Origin: Hymenopellis radicata
Lineage: Eukaryota > Basidiomycota > Agaricomycetes > Agaricales > Physalacriaceae
Assembly (NCBI GenBank): GCA_015501595.1
Contig: JADNRX010000011.1
Location: 186,001-250,000, forward strand
DNA: 64,000 nucleotides
Direction of reading: 5' to 3'
A program made the translations under genes and the position numbers. Of this stretch, positions 11,611-23,681 are shown one piece after another (the first letter of the stretch is position 1; every line of letters starts with the position of its first letter). Under the pieces are notes generated by a model. That model was not told the origin of the DNA. It worked only from the letters and a program-made list of their open reading frames with translations, and did no database searches.

Positions 11611-14600
11611 GATACGATAGAATCAAGAAAAAACGTGAAAATGGGAGGGTGTACGCAAGTAAGAAGGAGAGCCAAGTTTTGAAACTCCGCTTGCTTACCT
11701 CATGGTTGATCCTTCCGGTGCCGCCACTTTCAAGTCGACCTTCATTACTGTCGTCCACCAAGTGAATAGTTGGCAGCAATGTATGCGCGCTTACTGCTTA
11801 CTTACTGCACGACTGGTCTTTTGATGATGCGTTGCACCTCCATAACACTGCTTCTTCGCTTGCTACCGACTATCTTGCGAAATATCGAACCAGGAAAGCT
11901 TCGGACCTCCTTCTGACATGGGGCCATTGCCTCGGACTTCTGTGTCTTCCTCGATCGTGTACTCTCACTCTCTCCGTATCATCTTGTGTATAGTGTGGCT
12001 CGGGCTCTCCCACTTCAAGTTCACGGCATAACAATCCTCAAGTGAACCCACGTCATTCTAACAAGACATTACTGCAATTCCTTCAGTGATCTTCGGTCGT
12101 AACCCTCTGTATCTTTTGTCTATATGCCCGCGAGGTCACTGCTGAAGGTATACGCTCATCTTAAAAAGCGCCACACATTCGTCCTCTCAACACTGATTAT
12201 AGGCTAAAGCACGGTCTCCTATTCGGTCAATTACCCACTGTAAGACACACTTTCGTTGGCGGAAAAGTTCCATTAATGTTTATTCTTATTGGATGCCACA
12301 GAAAGCACTTGCGCAACGCAAGGTCATGCCGAAGCTTCCCAATGCTCCATCTTCCCGAGAACTACGGGAATTCCGGAAGGGACTAGTTTTTTCGACTGCG
12401 ACGAAGAAGCTGCGTTGAACGGTGATGCGTCGAACGGCGATGACAGCGTCAACTCTTCAACTCAACATCTTTCACGAACCTTTTTATACCCACTTAGGTA
12501 TGTATTTGAACATCCTTTCATGTTTTCACTCCTGGATGTAATTCTCTGCTTTTACAGATAGGATCGATTTCGAAATTGCTCTAATCATAATGATGGTGAG
12601 ATCGACGACAAACGTATTTCACTACCTTCACGTAATTGCCATTCCCTTGTCCGAGAAGAGACTTTTCTCACTTCCACTCTATGACGCCTCAAGATTAGAC
12701 GGTTCACGCGTTACACAATGCGCTTGGGGTCTGATGGACCGGAATCTGGAAGGGCGTTCTGTTTTACCAAGCCATGTTCCGTCTCGACAACGGGTAAGTC
12801 CTCCTGTTTAACGGTCATATGGGCCACATACTCGCTAACTTCATTTCTGGGTTCCAAGCGTGTTAAGCCACGCCTCAAGTCTAGGAATCTATAGTAATCG
12901 ACCTTCCATGCGGGCTGGCAAGGCCCTTCACACCGAGTCGGTATTATCGCCGCCTTGACTATCACGAAATCGTGCCTCACTTCAACCCCAACAGACACCC
13001 TCGTGAGCATAAACCCTGCCTCGATTCTCATCGCATGATGCAGATGAGTATTGTGCCGTGTAATTGATGATAGGTAGCGCTGCCATAAGCCCATACTGGG
13101 AACCCGGAACGGGTGCTCGCTGCGTTTACTCGGACAAGCCTGAAGGAGAAGAAGGCATGTTTATTCTCAGTGCACCATTCTACACCTCAAACTCCGACTT
13201 CATTCAGCCCTGCTCTAGCTCGCCGGCGATAGCGGGATAACAGTCTCGACTTACTCTAAGCCCTCATAATCGATGTCACCAGATCGAGAACTATAACTTT
13301 CACTGAATGTCGGGTAACTTGGTTTCGTGAGAGTATTACCATACTTACTAGGCGAGGTTCACTTACCAGTCACTTTTGCTTGCAAATCGAGGTCCACTGG
13401 ATGTCGGTTCCTCGATTCTGTCTCTCCGTCGGAATCTGTCATCAAGCCAGTTGCGATGATGTTATTGCAAACCTGAGTGAAGGACTCAGGAAGGACTTCA
13501 CGATCGGGTGCAAGGTTTGTGAAGCCAATTGGATGAGAGCTGCATTTCACATCCATTTTGGAACATTGTTTAAACACCGAACTCTATCAGGGACCTTGCT
13601 GCGACGGAATCTCATTCCCTTGTGTGCAGACTTGTGCAGATGGCATCCATCTGGTCTGGTCAGCAAAATGAAATTGGAGACGTGTTAGTACGGAAGCCTA
13701 GCCTTACTCCTTGCACCTGGATATTGCAGCTTCTGACCAGATTGACGTCGCGGAGATCCTGGTCACGACTTGTCGGGCGCTGCGTGTTCATGTGTGTTTC
13801 CGGAAGTATGGATATGAAGGCTATGGTAACATATGCTTAGGCATCTTGCAACCTGAACGGACTCCCTTCACTGGCCGTTTCCGCCCGCCGCGAAGGTAGA
13901 GTCCTCTATTCATTGAATTCAACTTGACCATCTCCGTCTTTAAGCGCACTCGGCGTATCGTATGCCGCGCTAACGCCGAGGCGAAGGTCGGATGCTCTTT
14001 CATCATCGATTGACCTGATTGCCTAATCCCAATCATTTCGGATCACGCCGACCAATTCAAGAACCTCACGGTGTGGCTGTCATCATCTGCCTCAGGGTTG
14101 TTCTTAGGTGTTTAGGTATATGTGGCGTCAAGGAAGACTTGCATCTTCCTTCTGGTCCCTTGTATCCAAAGGCACGTAGGAGGGGTTTTACGCGTCACTA
14201 ATTTCTATTTGACTGGTAGACTGGAACAAACATTCAGAGCAACGACGCATATGCTGTCTGGAATCTGGAAGATCTGGCCGATCTAGGTCTACTGAGCCGG
14301 ACCCGAGATGGACCTCCACACACATTGGCAACGAACGCCGGTGCTGATCTTGGGTTCTTGCGGATACTGTATCTAGTATGGAGACGCCGAGAACGCTCAC
14401 AACGGGGGCTCGCATTGAGGACTACGTTTGGGTACAGCTGCACACGCAGCCCCTGTTACGCAGCGACACGAGATGATTGCGAAACGCGACCAGAACATGG
14501 CGGCCGCGCGGAAATGCGGCGAGGGTTGAGGGCCTCAGGGGGCTCAATGTCGCACGTGATGGATGGGCACTGCCCGGCTGGGCTCGGACCTGCTCGGACT

Positions 14601-15038
14601 CGGACGGGCGGAGTTTGCAGTCGCGGAGGGGTGGCAAGATTGGGCAGGGTCGAAATGGATTTACCTATCACGTAGGGTATACCAAAACCGAGGAAACCTT
14701 GCTATCTGTGTCATTCGCGCCCTGGCTGAGGTTAAAGTTTCTTATCTTGGGAACGGTTGTCAGAGTGTGAGGAGCGCTCGTAAGCAACGGCGGGTTCACT
14801 CTAAAACGAAGCGTGGCGACCGATGGGTTAGGTTGCCAGCAGGAGGAGACAGGGGGCGGGGAATTTTCATTTATCGATAGGTGAAAAAGCCTGGAACAGG
14901 CCGAAGTGATCGAGGGACCCCCAAAAAGGACATTCTCTACTAGCCCGATGCATCGTCGCTCACGGGCCCTTTATATGTTCATCCGATCCTGTTTGTTCCC
15001 TTTGCACTCCCAATTCCGCTCCCGCCATTTCTGCTCTC
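11611..15038. other. Gene-poor region of 3.4 kb without a recognisable gene
   Basis: Between the BBP and bZIP starts there is no long conserved frame. Around 12.1-12.9 kb there are intron-like signals (for example GTATGT...TTTTACAG near 12495-12558 and GTAAGT...TTCCAAG near 12792-12857). They join short frames into a possible small basic protein, but phases clash and no family is recognisable. From 13.1 to 14.9 kb both strands are full of stops with only short frames. No inverted terminal repeats or transposase-like motifs were found. It may be decayed sequence, a non-coding transcript or long regulatory DNA. Confidence 0.45.
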
Positions 15039-16079
15039 ATGTCTTCCAAGCGCGGTCGTAAGCGCAACGATAACCTGCCCCCCAACCGTGCCCGCGACGT
15101 CCAACGAGCCTTTCGCGCTCGACGCGCTGCCCATCTCCAGGTCCGTAATTTCCCCTTAGGGAGTATGTGAAATTTTGCTCATTTCCATTTTCTTCTCCGG
15201 CTTTATTAGGCTTTGGAACAGAGAGTCACCGAGCTCGAGGAGGAGAACAACTGTCTGCGCCAGGCGCTCAACCTGCCACAGGCGAATCGCCCGCCACTTG
15301 GCAAAGGGCCAACTGGAAAGGACAAGCCCAAGTTTGACCAAGCCGGGGGTCTCAATGGCGCGCTCACTATGCGTGACAGCCGGGACTCGTCCAGTTCCCC
15401 CGACTCGACGCGTGCCAGTTCACTCTCACCGGCTACCCTTGCCTCGTCCGTCCCATCACGCTCTGTACCAGATATGGAGGGCGGAACATGGGACCAGACA
15501 CTCCTGCTTAGTGACCACCAGTCTGATGTTCCCAGCTCGTCTGCCTCGTCCTCCTACCCGCTCCCCCCAATGAACCCCCAGGTGCCAAAGTCCTACCACT
15601 CGTATCCGAGTCCCGTTCCGCCTTCGCGAAACGCGTTGCCTGGTCCCTCATACATCTCATCCCAGGCCAGTTATTCCCATTCTGACCGTCAGCTTTCGGC
15701 TGGCTACAACACGCCTTCGTTTAATAATAACAACATGCGGGATGTGAGGGAGGAACCGCGGTCCCATTATTCCTACTCTACGCAGCCGAATTTCCATGAC
15801 CACCCCTTGCCGTCTCAGGCCTCGCCGACCTCTACCCCACCTATACATTCATCTTCGTATCATTCCAATTCTCCGCGTGAACCTGCGCTTCCATACCCCC
15901 ATCGCCGGTCGATGACCGATCCGCAACAAGGCTTTTCTATAGGTCAAGGTTTCCCTCACTTACCACATCCTGGGCAACCTCACCACAACGCTATCCGGCT
16001 ACCATCTCCTCCTGTAGTCCACGCCCATATGCCACGAAACGCGTACGGTCCTGACGGGCGCATTCACCCGATGCCATGA
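15039..16079 (+). CDS. bZIP transcription factor
   Basis: Two exons joined by an intron at 15141-15209 (GTCCGT...TTAG). The basic region reads NRARDVQRAFRARRAAHLQ, with the invariant Asn and Arg spaced as in bZIP proteins and a QRAFR core like that of Yap/Pap1 factors. It is followed directly by a leucine zipper (ALEQRVTELEEENNCLRQAL). The remaining 240 or so residues are Ser/Pro/Tyr/His-rich with no further domain, as is common for basidiomycete bZIP regulators. A nuclear DNA-binding dimer is certain in outline; its targets are unknown. The cysteine-rich redox domains of Yap1 are not present, so I do not give it that name. The frame is clean to TGA 16077-16079. Confidence 0.9.
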
Positions 16080-16858
16080 TGTCCCTTGACGCCCTCGCGC
16101 CGTCCCAGCGGCCTCGCGACCAGCTGGCTTGGCCACACCTATTTATTCATGATGGACGTGGTTTGTTACAATACCTTGATAATGATATCTGTATCGCTAT
16201 TGCATCTGACAGTGACCGGTTTCCCTTATTCTTACTTCAAGTACTAGACGTATGCTCTATCCTACATCGTACAGCTACTACCCTATAATTGACTGGAAAT
16301 ACATTTAGCCGGCCGTCTGTGCTCCGGCCGGCTACATCTGAGCGCCATATGACATTGCATCCGTTACAGAAAAAGTTTTCTTCATGATCAACTTTCCAAC
16401 TCAGCTCTCCAACGTGTAGCTGTGCTTTGCGCAGAGTACAAGAGTGGCGTTGGGGTGAGACATCAGAAACACGATACGGTACTATTCTTCGGCCAAAAAG
16501 GGTGGCTCTGGCATCAGCAGGCTATCATCAGCATTTCGGTTTAGTTTCAGGTGACAACTCCATTTAGATATCCGCCACCAGGGCGCTCCTTCCGATTTGG
16601 CGTACAAGGCGCACTAAGGGGAAACCCTCATTCACCAGGACATAGTACGTAGGGTCATGCGACGGCACCGAATGGAGCGACGGTAAAATTCTGGAACTTG
16701 TTTGAACTGAGAAAAATGACCAAAAATAACTATACAAGAACTGAACATAAAAAATAGTATCGATCATAGCGTTACCAGACAGGAGGTGGGTGCGATGCCT
16801 GGCAACACAAGAATCAAGAAATCAAGATTATCAGTTGGACAGCTGTCCAAGTCAACCT
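16080..16858. other. Convergent intergenic region
   Basis: About 780 bases between the bZIP stop (+) and the uracil-DNA glycosylase stop (-). It should contain both 3' untranslated regions. No supported coding sequence or repeat seen. Confidence 0.5.
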
Positions 16859-18385
16859 CTAGTTTGTGACGCTGCACCAGTCGACGGCCCCGTTAGCGCC
16901 ATACTTTTCCTCGAGCCACTCATTAGCCGCCTTGAAGTGTCCGTTTCCAAAAAATCCACGATCTGCAGATTTCGGTGACGGATGCTAATAGAGGAAATGA
17001 GCCTGCGAACAGAACCCAAAGGAACAATGCGAAAGCTTACAGCACTCTTCAGTATCAGGTGTTTCGTCTAACATATATGTGAAGGCTCCGTGAGTCGCCT
17101 CGTTTCACAGAAGATGAGCACATATCCTCACCGTGGACAACTTTTTCACTCTGTTGGCCGCCCAAGAACCCCAAGCCAGAAAGACAACCCCACGGCCGAA
17201 GCCAGTCTCCGAATTCACCCCCGGAAGGTTTGCCCGCCATACTTATCGATAACATCGACAACTTTATCGGTAAATTGTTCCCATCCTTTATTAGAATGCG
17301 AACCAGGTTCGTGAGCCCGAACGGTCAGACATGTGTTGAGCATCAGGACACCATTAGACGCCCAGGCTGTCAGGTTTCTGGATCAAAAAAGGCAGGCGTC
17401 AGAGGCCCAGTATTACGGTGAAAAACGAGGCGTTGTCGTACCCATGATTTGGCACTATAAAGGTCGGGATATTCCGCCTTGAGTTCTTTGTAGATCTGCG
17501 AGATTGAACGGTTAAATATGGGCGTGCATCGTGCCCAGTGAAAGGAACCCTACATTTTTCAATGACGGTGGCGTGGAGACCCCAGGGGGCACAGAGAAAC
17601 ATAGCCCTGGTGATCCATCATTTGAGATAGGAATTCTGACTGTCTGATATTAATTCGTACCGTGAGCTTGCCTTGGATTATGATACGGGTCTTGGCCGAT
17701 TATAACTACCTTGATCTTTCCCAGAGGCGTGTTAGACCACGAGTAAATGTCTTTGGCTATTGAGAGACTTAGTAGGGAATACACCCACACGAAAGTGACA
17801 GCGGATATCAAGGGACTTGCCAGGTGGGTATACCTTTGGCGGAAGAAGGCTGTCTGACACGCCTCGAACGCCTTCATCCCAAAGGAACTTTTTCAATTGA
17901 ACGAAGTAGGGCTTTTTAATTTCGTCTTTGAGCAACTTGAGCCTAGAAGTGCACATGAGACGCGTCCCACAAGTCGACGTTCATCGGGAAGGCGGTTGCT
18001 ATTAGCACGACGTGACTCACCAGCTGTTTCCCATAGATTCACATTCCAGTTGCAGCAACGCCCTCTCTGATTCAGACAAGGAGTCCTGGAAGGCGGAGAG
18101 GGAAAATGGAATCGCGTTGAGCTTGGTTGCTCCGAGCTTCACAGGCAGGGTTGGCTTGGAGGACGACGCGCCTAGAGGACGCGAGGGGGAAAGTTTGAGT
18201 TTCTTAGCTGCAGGGTCTGACGAATCTTTCTCCTGGGACGAGGAGAACATGTCCATTATGGTGCGCTGCCTCTTGGACGCCGTCGTTGTCGATGTGGACG
18301 CTGAAGTGCCAGCAGTTTTGGTTACTTTCTTTGCAGATGCCTGCTCGAGGTCCTCGAGATACACGGTGTTATTGTCGGAAGCCAT
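16859..18385 (-). CDS. UNG1: Uracil-DNA glycosylase (UNG family)
   Basis: Removes uracil from DNA at the start of base excision repair. Start at 18385 (MASDNN). The N terminus contains a PCNA-binding-like motif (QRTIMDMF) and basic nuclear-type stretches. Catalytic motifs are [17 protein letters not shown] (water-activating Asp), [37 protein letters not shown] and [15 protein letters not shown] (catalytic His loop). One intron (17757-17820) has GC rather than GT at its 5' end. Two single-base faults break the frame: an extra base near 17462, just before IVPNHG, and a missing base in the CCCCC run at 17218-17222, before [10 protein letters not shown]. All motifs survive, so the faults are more likely errors than decay. 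The gene is divergent from dolichol kinase. Confidence 0.93.
17757..17820 (-). other. GC-AG intron in the uracil-DNA glycosylase gene
   Basis: Reading the minus strand, the exon ends CCACCTG, the intron begins GCAAGT and ends CAATAG, and the next exon continues CCAAAGAC. This is the only junction that preserves the conserved reading YPPAKDIYSW. GCAAGT is the usual strong form of a GC 5' splice site. Confidence 0.65.
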
Positions 18386-18824
18386 GGCGAACAATGGGGG
18401 AGGGGAGAACGACAGTCCGAGCAAGTATTCTTCGCGTGAGCGCGTCAAAGGGCGGGCGTCTATTTATAAGCCAATAATCACAGGTTGGCCACGGTCCACG
18501 TGTCGTTCTTTACCTGGACCCATCGACTTAGTGTTGTACTTTATCCCATCCTTCTTACCGGATGCTCCCTGAGCGATAAATCCTTCATACAGCCAACGGC
18601 GACATTCTCCAAGCTGCCTCGCTCACGTTCCTCCCCGTCTCCCCCTTCCAGGCTGCCCGCGGGACGCGGCGACACCATACGCAAGTCGACGACAAGGCGA
18701 AGACGACAGATAACAATTACCCCAATCGCGCCAGAACACGCCTCGCCTTCCACAGAATGGAGCTCCAGCTACCAAGCAGGCTCGTCCAGGTGAGCATGTC
18801 GCCTCCAACAATTCTAGTGCCAAC
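18386..18824. other. Divergent promoter region, UNG1 and dolichol kinase
   Basis: About 440 bases between the two inferred starts. Part of it (about 18540-18780) is Pro/Arg-rich open sequence and could belong to an extra 5' exon of the dolichol kinase gene: a GTGAGC 5' splice signal follows a possible exon at about 18762-18790. Not resolved. Confidence 0.35.
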
Positions 18825-21800
18825 ATGAAATCTGCCAGCTCTGGCTCGAACCACGGATCCGATGATGACGAGACCGAAGACGAAGCAATGGTCCATTTTC
18901 GCGGTCGCGCCTATTCTAATACTCGTCTCAATGGCGTCCCACCGCTTAAAAAATCTGGTGCCCCGGCGGAATCGCCATCCCGATCATCAAGACTTGTTCA
19001 TGAATCCAATCCTTTCCCTTTCACGCGTTCGCGCTCTCCAGTTGTTAGCCCTGCATCTGCTCAAGGACGGGCGGGCATGCGTAATTCTTCTCCAGCCGTA
19101 TTCTCTCTGCCAGTTTCCCCTCACCACGGTCCCTCCACTACTGTCCTCCCATCTCAACTTCAACTACATGTCCACTTCGCACTCCTCCCGTGGGCCTGGA
19201 CTTTTTGCATAGACTCAAAAAAAGCTGGCGAATGCCTTCTACTACTCGGATCTCTTACTTACGCTTCCTCAAAGCTCGCGGACATCTCATCTCAGTCACA
19301 GTTATCTTTAGCCATGTACAACTTATGGATCATTACAGGTGAAGCTTCCTGATATTACTCTTGCATTCAATTATTTACCAAAGCTGTACAGAAATCCACA
19401 TTCTCGTTGCTATCTCTCTCTTGTATATCATATGCACTCATAGTACTATCAAGCGCGAACCATCCCCTCCTCCTCCTAGACCCTTCTTCTCAAGCCCCAT
19501 ATCATTATCACTGTCGGTACCCGATACGCCGAGGCTTTCGGCCGCACCTGCAGGCCGAATCGACGTGCGTGAGCAGAAACGCACCGCTGGCACCGATAAA
19601 TCTTCCTTCGCTTTCCTTTGGATGTCTGTACCAAAAAATTATAGGTATTGCCGAAGATTTCTTCATGTCCACCTTGATTTGACTATAGAACAGGGATTCC
19701 GCGGACGATGGCGTACTCACGGGCTTAATTTTTGGTCCGCTCATAGCTTGCGCCCTACTTTACTCCTCTTTGCAGCAGATTTCCATCCCTTCCCCGACAC
19801 TTTTCCCTGCCAATTGGAGAATCGAAGCTCCTGCCCACCTCGCCAAGCGTAATGGGTCATATACCCCAATAGAGGCCCTCGTACTTTCTCGCTACAACCT
19901 CATCAATGTATCCACTCTTTGCGGGTCGATCCTATTATTCCATATCTGCACCTCTCGATGGCTCGAGGCTCGCTATCTCAAAAGACGCGTTCTGCCTGAA
20001 GGAGAGCGTGGCTCTGTTCCGCGACGAGAAAGTCTACGTATGTGGTACTACGTGCTATTCGCGGTTGTCGTGAGTTTGAGCAGTCTGACGGCTAAGTTTG
20101 TCCTTCAACAACTCGAGAGTGGATTGTGGCTTCGTACGTGAACAGATCCCTTTAAAAGTTGTCTAACATGAAGTCTAGATTTGTCATTGTTCGAAGTGCT
20201 ACTCGTGGCGTTGTTCTACCAGTTTGCTCTATACGTCTGTCTTCGACTTGCGCATAGAGTTTTTACATTGGGAGAGCTGGGAATTGTATGCTTCGGCGGT
20301 ACGGCTCTCTTAATGGAATTCGTCAACATCAATAAAGCCCGAGTATGTACTTTATCCATCTACTTTCTGGACAAGAGTATTGACAAGTGTATAGCTCTGG
20401 CCTCTCACCACACCGTTCATCAAGACCTATCGGCTACCAACGCCGCTGCTCATATTTCAAATGGCGTTAGTTGCCGGTTCGCTGTTTAGTGGTTTCTTGC
20501 TATCCCCCATTCTTGTCCTGTCCCGACATATTGCTCAGCGACCAGTGAGGAGATTACGTCTGAAACCCGAGGATAAACTTCGGCAACGTAGACTCCTTGC
20601 ATTAGGCTTCTACTGTGGCCTGTTTGTCATCGTTGTTGGTGTTATTGGTATGTGGACCAGATGGTGTCTGGGCAAACGAGATCCGTGGTTGTGGGTTATA
20701 TTCTGGCTCCTTGAAGGTCGGAAGAAATGGAGCCGGCCAGCCCTTTTGGTTTACTGGGCGTTGTTGGGTTCCCTGAGTGTTGCTGGTTGGAGTAGGCAGC
20801 TGGCGCGGAACAGGAAGTTCCGTCCGTGGGGAGTGAATGGAGAGAATATCATAGTTCCAGGCGCCGTGCCCATACATACTCCGCCTCCTCCGCCTCCGCC
20901 AGATCCAGTGACTGGTTCTGGTGCTACTCCGTTACCATCGCCCCCGATTCTGGCTTCTGGGGGGTCCTTGGGTAAGTGTCTAACGTGTTTGGTAATCCCT
21001 CAGCCATAACATCTATGCCCCATTAGCTACAGATTTGCTGGATGCTGCCGACAAACACGTTCCGACTCTCAAGCTCAACGCTCGCCGGAAGTTTTTCCAT
21101 GCCCTCACCGTTGTGATGTTCGCGCCAGGAGTAGCGTTCGATGTAAGTGGTTTTCTATAATAGTGTGTGTTTCATAGCTGAGTCCCATCAATAGCCCGCG
21201 TTCACGCATTTGTGTTTCAGTGCGGCGTTTGCTCTGTTCACCTTTGCTGAATATGTTCGTTACTTCGCCATCTATCCTTTTGGGGCCGTGGTCCATCTTT
21301 TCATGAACGAGTTTCTCGACCATCGAGACAACGGAACTGCTATCCTTAGTCATTTCTACCTCTTGACTGGATGTGCAGGAAGCTTATGGCTCGAAACGTA
21401 TGTTTTTCGACGCTATTACCTGTTACCTTCGTCTCAATGTCTGTTAGACCATCAAAGCTGCTGCAGTTCACTGGCATTCTCGTCCTTGGTGTAGGTGACG
21501 CGTTGGTGGGTCAAGTCTTCTTGTTCTTCCTTGCAAAATTGTTCACACCACGGACAGGCTTCAATCGTTGGTAAGCGTGTCGGTAGCCACAGATGGTCGC
21601 CTACGACGCCCAAGACTCTTGAGGGGAGTGTAGCGTTTGCTCTGTCCATTGTAGCATCTGCATGGCTTTTGAGACTCGCTGGCATGGTCGACCCATTCTC
21701 AGTAAGCGCAATGGCTTGTATTTCGTATTCCACGCGACTCATTTGTTGTCCTTGTTTAGACGCAAAGGTATCTAGTTGTGGTCAGTATAGCCGCGGCGCT

Positions 21801-21879
21801 AGAGGCGTTCTCGGACCAGAATGATAATCTTACACTCCCGCTGTACTTGTGGAGCGTGCTTGTACTAGCGAATCCCTAA
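18825..21879 (+). CDS. SEC59: Dolichol kinase (CTP-dependent), multi-pass ER membrane protein
   Basis: Phosphorylates dolichol to dolichyl phosphate, the lipid carrier for N-glycosylation, O-mannosylation and GPI anchors. The catalytic C-terminal half is clear: KLNARRKFFHALTVVMFAPG, FTFAEYVRYFAIYPFG, the acidic FLDHRDNG, and the CTP-binding signature GDALASIVGKRVG followed by KTLEGS, ending with SDQNDNLTLPLYLWS and TAA at 21877. Many hydrophobic segments precede it, as expected for over ten membrane helices. The middle exons join in frame (for example MSVPKNYRDSADDGVLTG). The N terminus is uncertain. The ATG at 18825 starts a Ser-rich acidic segment, but the frame changes between 19200 and 19445, which may reflect an unplaced intron or a base error. 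The true start could lie elsewhere upstream of 19.4 kb. Confidence 0.88.
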
Positions 21880-22187
21880 ATAAACAAGTGTTGTAGAGCT
21901 CTCCAGTATGTTTGCTGGATTGGATCAGGATTGACGTCTTCAAGGAAACCAGATAATGATTTGTGCCGATGTCAGTTGGTCGTTGCTTTGTTTTCTGCCG
22001 AGGTTGGAGAAGTCCTTCACGCCATCCTCAATTATAGAGGTGGGGTATCTCTGACCATGAATGTCCCACGCAGTTTCCTTAGCAAATGTCTGCTGAAATT
22101 GACCACTCGGCTTGTGCTTCTGCGCACGGTGAAAGTAATATCATCAGGCCATCGACCGATGTGGTGAATGAAAGAAGTGGGTAATGT

Positions 22188-22210
22188 GTGGCGCTGCACG
22201 CCAGCGCCAC
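22188..22210. repeat. Perfect inverted repeat (hairpin), 8-bp stem and 7-base loop
   Basis: GTGGCGCT at 22188-22195 is exactly complementary to AGCGCCAC at 22203-22210, with loop GCACGCC. The stem is G+C-rich and could form in RNA from either strand. It lies about 310 bases past the dolichol kinase stop. Function unknown. Confidence 0.7.
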
Positions 22211-22257
22211 TCAAGGTGACTCAACTGACTTTCTTACCAGGGACAATCACAGGGTCA

Positions 22258-22284
22258 TCAAGTGAACGGACTCAAGTGAACGGA
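22258..22284. repeat. 13-base direct repeat
   Basis: TCAAGTGAACGGA occurs at 22258-22270 and again at 22272-22284, separated by a single C. Only two units are present. Could be replication slippage or a paired protein-binding site. Confidence 0.6.
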
Positions 22285-22345
22285 CACCAGTTCATGGAAC
22301 ATCGGTGTTCCGTTCGCTCAATGAAAAGGGCGCGTCTTCCTGTTC

Positions 22346-22726
22346 ATGCTTCCGAATATGAATGATGCTGTATTGACGCAAGGGCACGTATCAGTGAATA
22401 TACGGGGGTTTGCAAAAGTTCTTTCGGCAGCAGGTAATATATCACAAAGTCTTTCTCATGCAGATGCGCGCGGCTCGGGACAGCGAAGAAGGAGAAGGGA
22501 TTACGATACCGTCCTGCCACCTTACGGACACGGAAGAAGGCTCTCCGCTCGCACGAAATCTCATGTGGCTGCTCTGCATGTGTCAAACGAGAGGTATCGG
22601 ATGCGGTTCATGAATCGCAGCCGCCCGAGGAAGGGCCCGAAGAAGGGCGAGGTGCTCGACGCGTGGATTCAGTCAGCAGCTGAGCGGTCGAAGGAGATGG
22701 AGGAGGAGGGCGTGGAGTCTCATTAG
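22346..22726 (+). CDS. Possible small basic protein, unrecognised
   Basis: An ATG-initiated frame of 126 codons ends at TAG 22724-22726. An in-frame GTAATA...CATGCAG intron of about 40 bases (22433-22470) may be removed. The second half is basic and rich in Arg/Lys (SGQRRRRRDYD, then NRSRPRKGPKKGE), and the tail is acidic and helical (AAERSKEMEEEG). The composition would suit a ribosomal or RNA-binding protein, but no family is recognised. It may be chance. Confidence 0.35.
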   Translation: MLPNMNDAVLTQGHVSVNIRGFAKVLSAAGNISQSLSHADARGSGQRRRRRDYDTVLPPYGHGRRLSARTKSHVAALHVSNERYRMRFMNRSRPRKGPKKGEVLDAWIQSAAERSKEMEEEGVESH

Positions 22727-22989
22727 TAGTGTTATGAGGATACGGTGTGAATGCATCGGAGTTGAAATGCACGTTTACTATTCCTCTGATGTGGCGTACC
22801 CCCGACAGATGGAGTAAAATGGAGCCTCGAGACTTGGTTCAATCGAAGTACCATAAGAGAAGTGTAAGACGCAGCAGAACACGAGGGCAAGACTGAAGCC
22901 GCGGCAGATGTTGAATAAAGAACACCGACATGATGTCTATATCTCGATGGGTGACGCGGAGTGTGGGAAGAAGCTGCGCGCGATTAAGA

Positions 22990-23640
22990 GAGGGACATGC
23001 GACAACTCCGAGTTCTGTGACGGGTTTCATTCTGATGTGGACGCGTCCAAGGCGGCAGTGGGTCCCATGTCGCGGTCTGGATGGAGTAAAACTCGGTGGA
23101 TAATGGGGTACTTACCTATGATTTTCACTTACTTACGCATAGATGAATTATACTTGTCTCCAGTTTTGTATCTGGTGAATATGGAAATTCTGGGCTTGGA
23201 AGCCCCCTGCAGCATCGATATCTGCGAGCCATCGTTTGAAGGCATCTGACCTCGTCGATTTGTTGTACGTACCGTTTTTGCAAGAGCAGGTCCGAAAAGA
23301 AATGCACATTCATTCTGTGCACGTGAAGGGGGTAGTCTTTGGCATGCCAATAAGTACCTTACGAATACTATGACTGACTCGACCGTTCATAGCCATCAAC
23401 GACAGTGCAGCTGATCGGACAGCCATCCGTACGAGAGACGAACATGATAGATTGGTCAGAGGACCCCCGCGAACAAGTCGGAAGACAGATTGCTCTTGGA
23501 TTGCTCTGTAGCCGCAGCTTCGAGGCGTTGGGCGCGCTACGCAGTTTCAAATCAGCCCTCCAAACGCGAGAGAACAGAGCACGTGCTGCGGAAGTGGGTA
23601 TAATTCGTGAGAAATGTTGACGCGCAGTGAGCACTGCCAT
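22990..23640 (-). CDS. Possible mitochondrial-type protein, unrecognised, several exons
   Basis: The ATG at 23640 opens a frame that begins like a mitochondrial presequence (MAVLTARQHFSRIIPTSAAR, basic and free of acid residues). It continues to a block reading FVSRTDGCPISCTVVDGYER. Further down the same strand, segments such as KDYPLHVHRMNVHFFSDLLL and SDAFKRWLADIDAAGG look like real protein. They sit in two frames that differ by one base at about 23250 (GAGG), again suggesting an indel. The 3' limit and the exon joins are not resolved. It starts only about 80 bases from the C2-domain gene on the other strand. No function assigned. Confidence 0.4.
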
Positions 23641-23681
23641 CACCCGTCATTGCCTCTGACCGTGATCACAGCTTTCAGGCG

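Larger units (their letters stand above)
21880..22345. other. Intergenic region with a hairpin and a short direct repeat
   Basis: Downstream of dolichol kinase. Contains a perfect 8-bp stem hairpin at 22188-22210 and a 13-base direct repeat at 22258-22284 (listed separately). Short open frames occur on both strands but none is conserved to my eye. Confidence 0.4.

Noticed and set aside
14325..14880. Overlapping frames of about 100 codons near 14.3-14.9 kb
   Set aside because: Several frames are open on both strands at once, with no splice structure or family resemblance; compatible with chance in G+C-rich DNA.
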